DNA of 45,110 nt from the NCBI GenBank assembly GCA_003133745.1, contig PKZD01000027.1, positions 8,188 through 53,297 of the forward strand, written 5' to 3'. Below, in pieces: positions 1 to 7,666 of the stretch. The DNA comes from Candidatus Tyrphobacter aquilonaris (lineage in GTDB: Bacteria > Vulcanimicrobiota > Vulcanimicrobiia > Vulcanimicrobiales > Vulcanimicrobiaceae). Each line of letters starts with the position of its first letter. Positions within the stretch are counted from its first letter, which is position 1. The notes under the pieces were generated by a model. That model saw only the letters and a program-made list of their open reading frames with translations, was not told the origin of the DNA and ran no database searches. The position numbers were made by a program, and so were the translations under genes.

Positions 1-1385
1 TGCCGACGATCGCCGGCAATCTCGGCGCCTCGACCGACGATGCGGCGTGGGTCGCGACGGGGTACCTGCTTTCGGCCGTCATCATCATGCCGCTCAACGG
101 CTGGCTGACGGCGTACTTTGGGCGGAAGAACTTTTACGCCGCGTGCATCGCGATCTTCACGATCGCATCGTTTTTATGCGGAACGGCGACGAGCATTTGG
201 CAGCTCACGTTCTATCGCGTCATCCAAGGCATCGGCGGCGGCGCATTGCAACCGACGGCGCAAGCGCTGCTCTTCGAGAGCTTTCCACCCAAGGAACGCG
301 GCGGAGCGATGGCGCTCTTCGGCCTCGGCGCGATGGTGGGACCGGCCATCGGCCCGTTGCTGGGCGGCTACCTCATCGACAATGCGACATGGCCGCTGAT
401 TTTCTTCATCAACATTCCGATCGGCATCGCCGCGTTTGTGATGACGCTCGCCTTCATCCCGAATCCGCACTATCTCAACAAGCCGAAGGGCGGGCTCGAC
501 TTCATCAGCCTCGGGTTGCTCGTCGCCGGCCTCGGATCGCTGCAGTACGTGCTCGAACGCGGACAGCATGACGATTGGTGGAGTTCCTCCACGATCACGA
601 CCCTCGCGGTCGTGTCGGTCGTCTCGCTGATCGCATTTATCGTACGATCGCTACGCGACAAGAATCCGCTCGTCGACCTGCGCATTTTTCGATACCGAGA
701 GTTCACGATCGGGAACATGCTGCTCGCGATTCTGGGCTTCGGACTCTTCGGAACCGCGCTCATCATGCCGCTCTTCTTTCAAAGCATAGCGGGCATGTCC
801 GCGTTCGAAGTCGGCCAAGTGCTCTTGCCGGGCGCAATCGCAACCGCGGTCTCAATGATCATCGCGGGCCGTCTGGTGGGACGCATCGATGGGCGCATTC
901 TCATTGCCTTCGGCACCGCGCTCTTCGCGCTTTCGACGTGGATGCTCGGTGGCTTGAATGAAAACACCGGCTACTGGGATGTCTTCTATCCGCGCGTGCT
1001 GCAAGGATTTGCATTGGGCTTTCTCTTCGTCCCGCTCTCCACGGTGATGCTCGCGCCGGTGCCGCGCGAAGAACTCTCGGGCGCGAGCGGCGTTTCGAAC
1101 CTCGTGCGGCAGATCGGCGGCAGCCTCGGCATCGCGATTTTGTACACGATGCTCACGCGCGAAACCGCCGTCGCGTGGTCCACGCTTGCGGGCGGCGTCA
1201 CGTCGACGCACGGCTATTCAATCCAAGCCTTGACGGGGCTCGTCGCGCAGGGCTCCTCGGTTATCGGCTACGACTATCTCTTCAGGCTGACGGCGGTCGT
1301 CTTTATCGCGACGCTTCCGCTCGTCTTCTTTATGCGGCCGCCGAAGGTCGCAAGCGGCGGAGCGACGCCCGCAATGGCCGAATAG
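1..1385 (+). CDS. MFS drug exporter, DHA2 (EmrB/QacA) type, 5'-truncated
   Basis: The reading frame is open from the first bases of the window, so the true start lies upstream; the ATG at 87 is internal. The visible protein opens with a segment ending in WVATGYLLS, typical of the first periplasmic loop and TM2 of the 14-TM DHA2 proton-driven multidrug antiporters. It continues with the TM2-TM3 loop GWLTAYFGRKNFY and a conserved GIGGGALQPTAQALL stretch (TM4 and the following loop), then about ten further hydrophobic segments to the C-terminus. An inner-membrane drug/H+ antiporter is a family-level call; the substrate cannot be read. It ends 11 bases before cca on the same strand. An HlyD-type adaptor gene might lie upstream, outside the window. 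Confidence 0.88.
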   Translation, partial: PTIAGNLGASTDDAAWVATGYLLSAVIIMPLNGWLTAYFGRKNFYAACIAIFTIASFLCGTATSIWQLTFYRVIQGIGGGALQPTAQALLFESFPPKERGGAMALFGLGAMVGPAIGPLLGGYLIDNATWPLIFFINIPIGIAAFVMTLAFIPNPHYLNKPKGGLDFISLGLLVAGLGSLQYVLERGQHDDWWSSSTITTLAVVSVVSLIAFIVRSLRDKNPLVDLRIFRYREFTIGNMLLAILGFGLFGTALIMPLFFQSIAGMSAFEVGQVLLPGAIATAVSMIIAGRLVGRIDGRILIAFGTALFALSTWMLGGLNENTGYWDVFYPRVLQGFALGFLFVPLSTVMLAPVPREELSGASGVSNLVRQIGGSLGIAILYTMLTRETAVAWSTLAGGVTSTHGYSIQALTGLVAQGSSVIGYDYLFRLTAVVFIATLPLVFFMRPPKVASGGATPAMAE

Positions 1386-1396
1386 CGCATCATCGC

Positions 1397-2767
1397 ATGC
1401 ATTCGCTCGATGCTCGGCTGGCGCAAGCGCTTCCCCCGGGAACGCTCTACGCGGTCGGCGGGCGCGTGCGCGACGAGGTTCGCGCCGAGTTCGAGCGGAG
1501 CGAGCCGACGGTCAAGGACCTCGATTACGTCGTCACCGGCGTGCCGTTCGACGAGCTGCGCGCGCGGCTTGAAAAACTCGGGCGCGTCGACCTCGTCGGC
1601 GCGTCGTTCGCGGTCCTCAAGGTAACCTTCGACGGCACGACGGTCGACGTCGCATTACCGCGTCGCGAGCGCTCGACGGGGACCGCGCACCGCGCCTTCG
1701 AGGTCGAGGGCAGTCCCGAGATACCGCTCGAGGAAGATCTCGGCCGACGCGATTTTCGCATGAACGCGATGGCGCGCGCGCTGCCTTCGGGCGACTTGAT
1801 CGACCCGCATGGCGGCGCGGCCGACGTCCGTGCGCGCCGCGTCGATATCCTGATCGATCGCGCCTTCGAAGAAGACCCGTTGCGAATGGTTCGCGCAGCT
1901 CAGTTTGCAGCGCGCTTCGAATACGCGCCGACGCCGCGGACGCTTGATGCAATGCGCAAGGCCGCGCCACTCGCAAGCACGGTCTCCGGCGAACGCGTCG
2001 CCGAAGAGTTCACGAAACTCTTGACGCACGCGGCTCGGCCGTCGCTCGGCCTCGAACTGCTGCGTGAAACCGGCGTGCTCGCGGTCTTGGCACCGGAGCT
2101 CGTCGAGGGCGTCGGCGTCGAGCAGAACCAATGGCACGCATACGACGTCTGGCAGCACGCGCTCGCCTCGGTCGATGCGGCGCCGCGCGACGATCTCGTC
2201 GTACGGCTCGCCGCGTTGCTTCACGACGTCGGAAAGCCGCGCACGAAGGAAGGGCCGCATTTTTACCGGCACGAGCAGGTCGGTGCCGAGATGACGCACG
2301 CGTTGCTGCGCCGGCTTCGGTTTTCGAACGACGTCGTCGAAGCGACGACCCATCTCGTGCGTTCGCACATGTACGCGGCCGATCCGAATCTTTCGGATCC
2401 GGCGCTGCGGCGATCCATTCGGCGCATCGGCGTCGAGCATCTCGAGCGGCAGTTCGCATTGCGCCATGCCGATATCGCCGGTTCCGGATTGCCGAAGCGC
2501 GACGATTCGAACGAACGCTTCGAAACCAGAGTGCGCGAGGAAGTCGCGCGAAAGCCCGCTTTTTCCGTGGGGGATCTTGCGATCGGCGGGCAAGACGTCG
2601 TCGCCGCGATGATTCGCAGCGGCGCGGCGCAGCCCGGATTTCGCGGCGATCCGCGCGTCGGTGAAATCCTGCGCGGGCTCTTCGAGCAGGTCACGGAGCA
2701 GCCTGAGCGTAACGAGCGCCAGACACTTTTGAAGCTTCTCGACGAGCATCTCCGGGGGCTTACCTGA
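1397..2767 (+). CDS. cca: CCA-adding enzyme / tRNA nucleotidyltransferase with HD domain
   Basis: A 456-residue protein from ATG 1397, chosen because homology begins there (ALPPGTLYAVGGRVRD); the ORF track start at 1175 runs back into the MFS gene in another frame. The N-terminal nucleotidyltransferase head has the GGxVRD motif (GGRVRD) and an LDYVV metal-binding region matching the usual DxD site. RRDFRMNAMA and the RMVRAAQFAARF helix are typical of class II CCA enzymes. An HD domain follows with LLHDVGKPRTK near residues 275-285. The enzyme builds or repairs the 3' CCA of tRNA; whether it adds all three bases or only part cannot be told from sequence. Its TGA overlaps the parA ATG by one base (TGATG), so the two are coupled. 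Confidence 0.92.
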   Translation: MHSLDARLAQALPPGTLYAVGGRVRDEVRAEFERSEPTVKDLDYVVTGVPFDELRARLEKLGRVDLVGASFAVLKVTFDGTTVDVALPRRERSTGTAHRAFEVEGSPEIPLEEDLGRRDFRMNAMARALPSGDLIDPHGGAADVRARRVDILIDRAFEEDPLRMVRAAQFAARFEYAPTPRTLDAMRKAAPLASTVSGERVAEEFTKLLTHAARPSLGLELLRETGVLAVLAPELVEGVGVEQNQWHAYDVWQHALASVDAAPRDDLVVRLAALLHDVGKPRTKEGPHFYRHEQVGAEMTHALLRRLRFSNDVVEATTHLVRSHMYAADPNLSDPALRRSIRRIGVEHLERQFALRHADIAGSGLPKRDDSNERFETRVREEVARKPAFSVGDLAIGGQDVVAAMIRSGAAQPGFRGDPRVGEILRGLFEQVTEQPERNERQTLLKLLDEHLRGLT

Positions 2768-3540
2768 TGGGTCGCATCATCGCGCTCGTGAACCAGAAGG
2801 GCGGCGTGGGCAAATCCACGACCGCCGTCAATCTTGGCGCGGCGCTTGGGATGCTCGGCAAGAAGGTGCTCGTCATCGACGACGACCCGCAAGGAAACAC
2901 GACCACCGGCTTCGGGATCGAAAAGTCGTCGATCGGAGCGAGCGTCTACGACGTTCTCATGCGGCAGGCATCGCTGAGCGACGCGCTGCGCGCAACCGAG
3001 ATCGAGGGTCTCTTCCTCGCGCCCGCGACCATCGACCTCGCCGGCGCCGAGATCGAGTTGGTCTCCGAGTTGTCGCGGGAGACGCGGCTGCGCGAAGCGC
3101 TCAGCCCGATCGCCGAACGCTACGAATACGTGCTCATCGACTCGCCGCCGTCGCTCGGGTTGCTGACGATCAACGCGCTCGTCGCCGCGACCGAAGCGAT
3201 CATACCGGTGCAGGCGGAGTTCTATGCGCTCGAGGGGCTTTCGCAGCTCACGCGCGTCGTCAACCGCGTTCGCGAAGCGCTTAACCCGCCGTTGCACGTC
3301 AGCGGCGTGCTCGTGACGATGTACGACGGTCGCACGCGCCTCGCGGTCGAGGTGCTCGACGAACTTGCACGCTACTTCCCCGAGCAGATGTTCAAGACGC
3401 AAATTCCGCGCAACGTGCGCCTCTCCGAGGCGCCGTCGTTCGGGAAACCGGTCATGCTCTTCGATCCGAAGAGTCGCGGCGCGCAAGCCTACATGGCGCT
3501 CGCGCGCGAACTGCTCGAGCCCGCCAAGGTGCACGCGTGA
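2767..3540 (+). CDS. parA: Chromosome-partitioning ATPase ParA (Soj)
   Basis: A 257-residue ParA/MinD-superfamily ATPase. The deviant Walker A motif KGGVGKSTTAVNL starts at residue 11. VLVIDDDPQGN is the A' motif (usually DxDPQGN), and YVLIDSPPSLG is the Walker B region. The short form without an N-terminal DNA-binding domain is that of chromosomal Soj. It would bind DNA non-specifically as an ATP dimer and move ParB-parS complexes during origin segregation. The ATG overlaps the cca stop and the TGA overlaps the parB GTG, placing it in a cca-parA-parB-thiE-thiD-trpS operon rather than the common mnmG-rsmG-parAB setting. Confidence 0.95.
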   Translation: MGRIIALVNQKGGVGKSTTAVNLGAALGMLGKKVLVIDDDPQGNTTTGFGIEKSSIGASVYDVLMRQASLSDALRATEIEGLFLAPATIDLAGAEIELVSELSRETRLREALSPIAERYEYVLIDSPPSLGLLTINALVAATEAIIPVQAEFYALEGLSQLTRVVNRVREALNPPLHVSGVLVTMYDGRTRLAVEVLDELARYFPEQMFKTQIPRNVRLSEAPSFGKPVMLFDPKSRGAQAYMALARELLEPAKVHA

Positions 3541-4409
3541 CCGGTCGTCCCGCGCGCGGTCTCGGGCGCGGGCTCGATGCGTTGCTCGGTAGCGCGCCGT
3601 TGCCGGTCGCGCCGGCGGCAGGCGGATTTCGCGAGATCCCGGTCGATCGCATCACGCCGAACCCGTTTCAGCCGCGCCGCTCTTTCGACCAGACGACGCT
3701 CGACGAACTGAAGCGCTCGATCGAAGAGTTCGGCGTGCTCGTCCCAATCATCGTGCGCGCGCGCGGCGACCGCTTCCAAATCATTGCCGGCGAGCGGCGC
3801 TGGCGCGCCTGCGCCGCGCTTGGACGGAGCACGATTCCGGCGATCGTCCGCGAGAACGACGATCGGGAATCGCTCGAAGTCGCGATCGTCGAGAACCTGC
3901 AGCGCGAAGATCTCAACGCGCTCGAAGAGGCGGCCGGATTCGCGCAGCTGATCGAAGACTACGACCTGACGCAGGAACAGGTCGCGCAGCGCGTCGGACG
4001 CAGCCGTCCGGCGGTGGCGAACGCGTTGCGACTGCTCGCGCTTCCCGATTCCATCAAGGTGATGATCGTCGATCAACGCCTCTCGGCCGGACACGCGCGC
4101 GCGCTCCTCGCTGCGCCGGAGCGAGAGCGGGCGGCGCTCGCGGCGCGCGCCGTCGCGCAGGAACTCTCGGTGCGCGCGCTCGAGCGTCTCGCGTCGGAAG
4201 CATCCGCACCACCTCCGGCGCAAGCGGCGCCGAAGGCGCCCCGCGAGCTTTCGCCGGAGGAGCGCGATTTTGAATCGCATCTGCGCGAGCGCTTCGGCGT
4301 GCGCGTCACGCTCGTGCGCAGCGGAAGCGGCGGACGCATCGAGTTTCGCTTCGTCGACGACCGCCAGTTGATGGCGCTCGGCGAGCGGCTTCTCGGTCGG
4401 GAGCCGTGA
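3537..4409 (+). CDS. parB: Chromosome-partitioning CTPase/DNA-binding protein ParB (Spo0J)
   Basis: A 290-residue ParB starting at GTG 3537, inside the parA stop (GTGA). The N-terminal GLGRGLDALLG is the conserved ParA-interacting box. The CTP-binding ParB/Srx domain follows with NPFQPRR (about residues 42-48) and GERRWRA (about 84-90). Next comes the helix-turn-helix region (LTQEQVAQRVGRSRPAVANALRLL), which reads parS. The C-terminal dimerisation domain is preceded by an Ala/Pro-rich linker. It would nucleate on parS and spread as a CTP-dependent clamp. No perfect parS was seen in the window. The stop overlaps the thiE start. Confidence 0.95.
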   Translation: MTGRPARGLGRGLDALLGSAPLPVAPAAGGFREIPVDRITPNPFQPRRSFDQTTLDELKRSIEEFGVLVPIIVRARGDRFQIIAGERRWRACAALGRSTIPAIVRENDDRESLEVAIVENLQREDLNALEEAAGFAQLIEDYDLTQEQVAQRVGRSRPAVANALRLLALPDSIKVMIVDQRLSAGHARALLAAPERERAALAARAVAQELSVRALERLASEASAPPPAQAAPKAPRELSPEERDFESHLRERFGVRVTLVRSGSGGRIEFRFVDDRQLMALGERLLGREP

Positions 4410-5035
4410 CGCGCGCACAGCGCGCTTCCCTCCTGCACGGCATCTACGTCATCGTCAATGAAGAATCGCGCGCGCTCGAGATCGCGCGAGCGGTCCTGGC
4501 CGCCGGCGTGCGAATCGTGCAGTATCGCGCAAAGGACGGCATCGCCGATGCGCGCCTGCGCGCGCTGCGCGAGTTGACGCAGGGGTATCGCGCGCTGCTG
4601 ATCCTCGACGACGATTGGCGGGCGGCGGGCGCGTACGAGTGCGACGGCATCCATCTCGGTCCCGGGGACGACGGTTTCGGCGATCCGGCCCGCGTGCGCG
4701 AAGCGCTTCCCGCGGCGCTGATCGGGCTCTCTTGCGCGAATGAAGAAGAGGCGCGCGCAGCCGAAGCGGGCGGCGCGGACTACGTCGGCGTCGGTTCCGT
4801 TTATGCGACCAACTCAAAAGAAGATGCCGGTGCGGCGATCGGGATCGAGACGCTGAAGCGCATTGCGGCTTCCACCCGGCTTCCGGTGGCGGCGATCGGC
4901 GGCATCTCGCTTGAGAATCTGCGCGAAGTGCGCGCGAGCGGCGTTGCAATGGCTGCGACGATCTCCGCGGTTGCGCGAAGCGCGGACCCCCGCGATGCAG
5001 CGCGGCGGCTCGTCGCGCTGTGGAACGACGGTTGA
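4406..5035 (+). CDS. thiE: Thiamine-phosphate synthase
   Basis: A 209-residue TIM-barrel protein beginning at GTG 4406 in a GTGA overlap with parB. Family motifs visible are VQYRAKDG (the pyrophosphate-binding region, usually QLREK), LLILDDDW (usually LIINDR), GIHLGPGD (usually GVHLGQ), ADYVGVGSVYAT (usually DYIGFGPVF.T) and PVAAIGGISLENL. It joins HMP-PP and the thiazole phosphate to give thiamine phosphate in the cytoplasm. The following gene is a ThiD-like kinase, which would supply HMP-PP, but the first-strand motif of that partner is diverged. ThiG/ThiC are not in the window. Confidence 0.9.
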   Translation: MTRAQRASLLHGIYVIVNEESRALEIARAVLAAGVRIVQYRAKDGIADARLRALRELTQGYRALLILDDDWRAAGAYECDGIHLGPGDDGFGDPARVREALPAALIGLSCANEEEARAAEAGGADYVGVGSVYATNSKEDAGAAIGIETLKRIAASTRLPVAAIGGISLENLREVRASGVAMAATISAVARSADPRDAARRLVALWNDG

Positions 5036-5037
5036 TC

Positions 5038-5787
5038 GTGCGCTCGGTGCTCTCGATCGGGACGTCGCATCCGTGGAACGTCGCCGGCATCGGGCGCGAT
5101 ATCGTCGTCGGTGCGGAGTTTGAGGTGCGCGTCCTGACCGTCATCGCCGCGGTGAGCGCGCAGGACGAGCGCGGCGTACGCGCGTTGCACGTGCTGCCCG
5201 CGGCCGCGCTGCGAGCCCAGTTCGATGCGCTCGCGACTGCGGAGATCGCGGCCGTTCGCGTCGGGGCGCTCGGCTCCGCGGAGAACGTCACATGCGTCGG
5301 CGCATTCTTGCGTTCGATCGCGCCGGTTCCGGCGGTGCTCGATCCCGTCTTCGCGGCAAGCGCGGGCGGTGCGCTCGCCGACGAGGCCGCGATTGCGAAG
5401 CTGCGCGAGGATGCGGCGACGCTCGGAAACGTCGTGCTCACGCCGAATCTTGACGAAGCCGCCGCGCTGCTCGGGCGCGCGCGAATCGCGCGCGGCGATC
5501 TCGAGGATGCGGCAAGGACGCTGCGCGCGCGCGGCGTGCTCGCGGTCCTGCTCAAAGGCGGTCATCTCGCAGGCGATCCGGTTGACGTCCTCGCAAGCGG
5601 CGACGGCGTCGAAGCGTTCTCATCCCCGCGAATCGGCGCCGAGATGCCCGGCACCGGCTGCACGCTCGCGATGGCTTTGGCATGCGAACTGGCACGCGGG
5701 CGCGCGCTCCGCGACGCCGTAATCGCCGCACGCGCGTACGTGCGCACGAAGATGACGGCGATGACGCGTGGAAAGGCCAGCGCGTGA
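5038..5787 (+). CDS. thiD: ThiD-like hydroxymethylpyrimidine (phosphate) kinase, diverged
   Basis: A ribokinase-fold protein of about 249 residues. Starts possible are GTG 5038 (chosen because MRSVLSIG aligns with the usual N-terminal strand), TTG 5032 (overlapping the thiE stop) and GTG 5020. The C-terminal half is clearly ThiD-like: TPNLDEAAALLG, LLKGGHLAGDPVDVL and the anion-hole motif GTGCTLA. The N-terminal substrate motif, normally GSDxSGGAGIQAD, is changed to GTSHPWNVAGIGRD, and the usual TAQNT is SAQDE. The enzyme normally phosphorylates HMP and HMP-P for thiamine synthesis. Its place after thiE supports that role, but the altered pocket leaves substrate and activity open. The stop overlaps the trpS start. 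Confidence 0.78.
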   Translation: MRSVLSIGTSHPWNVAGIGRDIVVGAEFEVRVLTVIAAVSAQDERGVRALHVLPAAALRAQFDALATAEIAAVRVGALGSAENVTCVGAFLRSIAPVPAVLDPVFAASAGGALADEAAIAKLREDAATLGNVVLTPNLDEAAALLGRARIARGDLEDAARTLRARGVLAVLLKGGHLAGDPVDVLASGDGVEAFSSPRIGAEMPGTGCTLAMALACELARGRALRDAVIAARAYVRTKMTAMTRGKASA

Positions 5788-6773
5788 GCAAGCCGCGCGT
5801 GATGTCGGGAATGCGTCCGACCGGGGGATTGCATATCGGTCATCTCGTCGGCGTCTTGACGCAGTGGGCGAACTTCTGCGAGACGGCTGAGGCCTTCTTC
5901 GAAATCGCCGATCTGCACGCGTACACCACCGGATTTGCCGATCCGGAGGCGATTCGTGCCGCGCGTGAGGAGATGGTGTCGGTGTGGCTCGCGGCCGGCG
6001 TCGATCCGGCGAGATCCACGATCTACCTTCAGTCCGGCGTCCCGGAGATCGCCGAACTGCACACGCTGCTCGCGATGATCGTGCCGGTCTCTTGGCTCGA
6101 ACGCGTTCCCAGCTACAAAGGGCAGATCGAGGCGCTCGGCAATCAGATTGCAACGTACGGATTTCTCGGTTATCCGCTCCTGCAGCTCTGCGACATCGCC
6201 GTCATGCGCGGCGAGCGCGTCCCGGTCGGCCGCGACCAAGTCGCGCACCTCGAGCTCGGCCGCGAGATCGTGCGGCGCTTCAACCATCTCTACGGCGACG
6301 GGCGCGACGTGCTCATCGAGCCGCAACCGACGCTTTCGGAGTTTCCCGAAGTGCCCGGCACCGACGGCCGCAAGATGAGCAAGTCCTACGATAACGCGAT
6401 CCTCATCGCAGACGACGAGGATACGACGACGAAGAGAGTGCGCGCGATGCTCACCGATCCGCAGAAGGTCCGCCGCGGCGACCCTGGGCGGCCCGAGATC
6501 TGTCCGGTATTCGCGCTCTGGAAGTTCGTGAATCCGCAGCGCCTCGACGGCATCGCCGCGGCGTGCCGCTCGGGTGAGTTGGGCTGCGTCCAGGACAAGA
6601 GCGAGTTCGCCGAAGCGCTCAACGCCTATCTGCGCCCGGTGCGCGAGCGTCTCGCGGAATATCGCGGAGACCGCGCCGCCGTGGACCGGATCATTACGGA
6701 GGGCACCGCGCACGCGAGAGAAATCGCCGCGGGCGTGCTGCGCGACGTCAAGCGTGCGATGAAGCTGACCTAA
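5784..6773 (+). CDS. trpS: Tryptophanyl-tRNA synthetase
   Basis: A 329-residue class I aminoacyl-tRNA synthetase. The start GTG 5784 sits in the thiD stop (GTGA) and gives MSKPRVMSGMRPTGGLHIGH; the ORF track start at 5682 is internal to thiD. The HIGH motif is HIGH in GLHIGHLVG and the KMSKS motif is exact in GRKMSKSYDNAI, near residue 195. VPVGRDQVAHLEL is the tryptophan/ATP-pocket segment. Length matches the usual 320-340. It is the last gene of the cca-par-thi operon and converges with the exported-protein gene at 6792 across an 18-base gap. Confidence 0.95.
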   Translation: MSKPRVMSGMRPTGGLHIGHLVGVLTQWANFCETAEAFFEIADLHAYTTGFADPEAIRAAREEMVSVWLAAGVDPARSTIYLQSGVPEIAELHTLLAMIVPVSWLERVPSYKGQIEALGNQIATYGFLGYPLLQLCDIAVMRGERVPVGRDQVAHLELGREIVRRFNHLYGDGRDVLIEPQPTLSEFPEVPGTDGRKMSKSYDNAILIADDEDTTTKRVRAMLTDPQKVRRGDPGRPEICPVFALWKFVNPQRLDGIAAACRSGELGCVQDKSEFAEALNAYLRPVRERLAEYRGDRAAVDRIITEGTAHAREIAAGVLRDVKRAMKLT

Positions 6774-6791
6774 GAGCGCGCCTGCTCGCGG

Positions 6792-7226
6792 CTATTGCGC
6801 GGGCGTGAAACGAAGGCCGCTGATCAAACCGGAACCGTCGAGAACGAAGATTTCATCGAGCGTCGTCGTCGCAAATGCAACGCGATAGATGTACGCGGTA
6901 TTGCTCTCGACGATCTCTTTGCCGGCCGGCGTGAACGACGTCGGCTGACCGAGCGCCCCGAACTGTGCCGCGAGCCGGCGCGCGACGTCGGCGGTGAGCA
7001 GCGCGTTCATCTGCGCATCGAGTTGCGCACGATCGATCCTGCCCGTTTGAATCCGGTGCAGCCATTCCTGAGCGCGAGCCATGACGGCGGCATCGCTCGG
7101 CAGGCTCGGCATCGGCGACGCGCTCGCGGAAGGCAGCGGCGTCGCGGGCGTCGTGGGCGCCGCAACCGTGGCGATGGGTGCCGAGCATGCCGCGAAGAGC
7201 GCGACGGCGGCGGCCAGACGCGTCAC
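6792..7226 (-). CDS. Exported small protein, probable lipoprotein (paralogue of the preceding gene)
   Basis: A 144-residue protein from GTG 7226, overlapping the stop of the upstream gene (GTGA). The N-terminus is a signal peptide, LAAAVALFAAC, whose FAAC is an acceptable lipobox, followed by a Pro/Ser/Thr/Ala linker. The mature domain (about residues 45-144) runs from an EWLHRIQTGRID helix to a C-terminal FVLDGSGLISGLRF strand. It aligns well with the neighbour at 7223-7666: WL..Q.G.IDR.QL..QMNA.LT, then the LG.P.SF and Y.YR..F blocks. The layout resembles small NTF2-like or DUF3887-like domains (resemblance only). Function unknown; probably periplasmic or membrane-anchored. Confidence 0.72.
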   Translation of the reverse strand: MTRLAAAVALFAACSAPIATVAAPTTPATPLPSASASPMPSLPSDAAVMARAQEWLHRIQTGRIDRAQLDAQMNALLTADVARRLAAQFGALGQPTSFTPAGKEIVESNTAYIYRVAFATTTLDEIFVLDGSGLISGLRFTPAQ

Positions 7227-7666
7227 TGACCCACTGTGAAGCGAAGGACGGCGATCTTGTTATAGTCGTCGAGGACGAGTGTCTCGTCCCAGACGCCGTT
7301 GTCGAAGCGAATTCGATAGAGATACTGGGTCAGGCCGGCGCCAAGACTTTGCTTGTTCGCCAGATTGAACGAGAGCGGACTGCCGAGCGATCCCAGCTCG
7401 CCGGCGAGTCGGCTCACCACATCGGGCGTGAGAGCGGCATTCATTTGATCGTTGAGCTGCGAGCGGTCGATGTTCCCCATCTGCAAGTGCCGTAGCCAAT
7501 CTCGTGCCCATCCCTGGACGACGGCGTCGCTGGGCGGCGTTGGAGCGCTTATGGCCGCCGGGGTGGGCGACGGCGCGCTGGTCTGCGCGGCCGCCTGCGA
7601 AACGCTTTGCGCCGAACCGGCGAGCAAGAAGCAGAGGATAAGAAATCGCGTCATCATGAACGTCAT
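7223..7666 (-). CDS. Exported small protein with the same domain as the 6792 gene
   Basis: A 147-residue protein. ATG 7666 is preferred because it lies in the aminotransferase stop (ATGA); the ORF track start at 7792 is inside that gene. MTFMMTRFLILCFLLAGSAQS followed by an Ala/Gln stretch is a Sec signal peptide with likely cleavage near SQAAAQ; no lipobox cysteine is present. After a Pro/Ser-rich linker the domain shows WLRHLQMGNIDRSQLNDQMN, LGSLGSPLSF, YLYRIRF and LVLDDYNKIAVLRF, paralogous to the next gene. It appears secreted. No enzyme motif was seen, and a role with the upstream aminotransferase is only suggested by coupling. Confidence 0.72.
   Translation of the reverse strand: MTFMMTRFLILCFLLAGSAQSVSQAAAQTSAPSPTPAAISAPTPPSDAVVQGWARDWLRHLQMGNIDRSQLNDQMNAALTPDVVSRLAGELGSLGSPLSFNLANKQSLGAGLTQYLYRIRFDNGVWDETLVLDDYNKIAVLRFTVGQ

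Noticed and set aside
1655-2749. 364-residue minus-strand ORF opposite cca
   Set aside because: Long open frames on the opposite strand are common in GC-rich genes; no motif and no start signal.
5562-6713. 383-residue minus-strand ORF opposite thiD and trpS
   Set aside because: Shadow of trpS, which has exact HIGH and KMSKS motifs.
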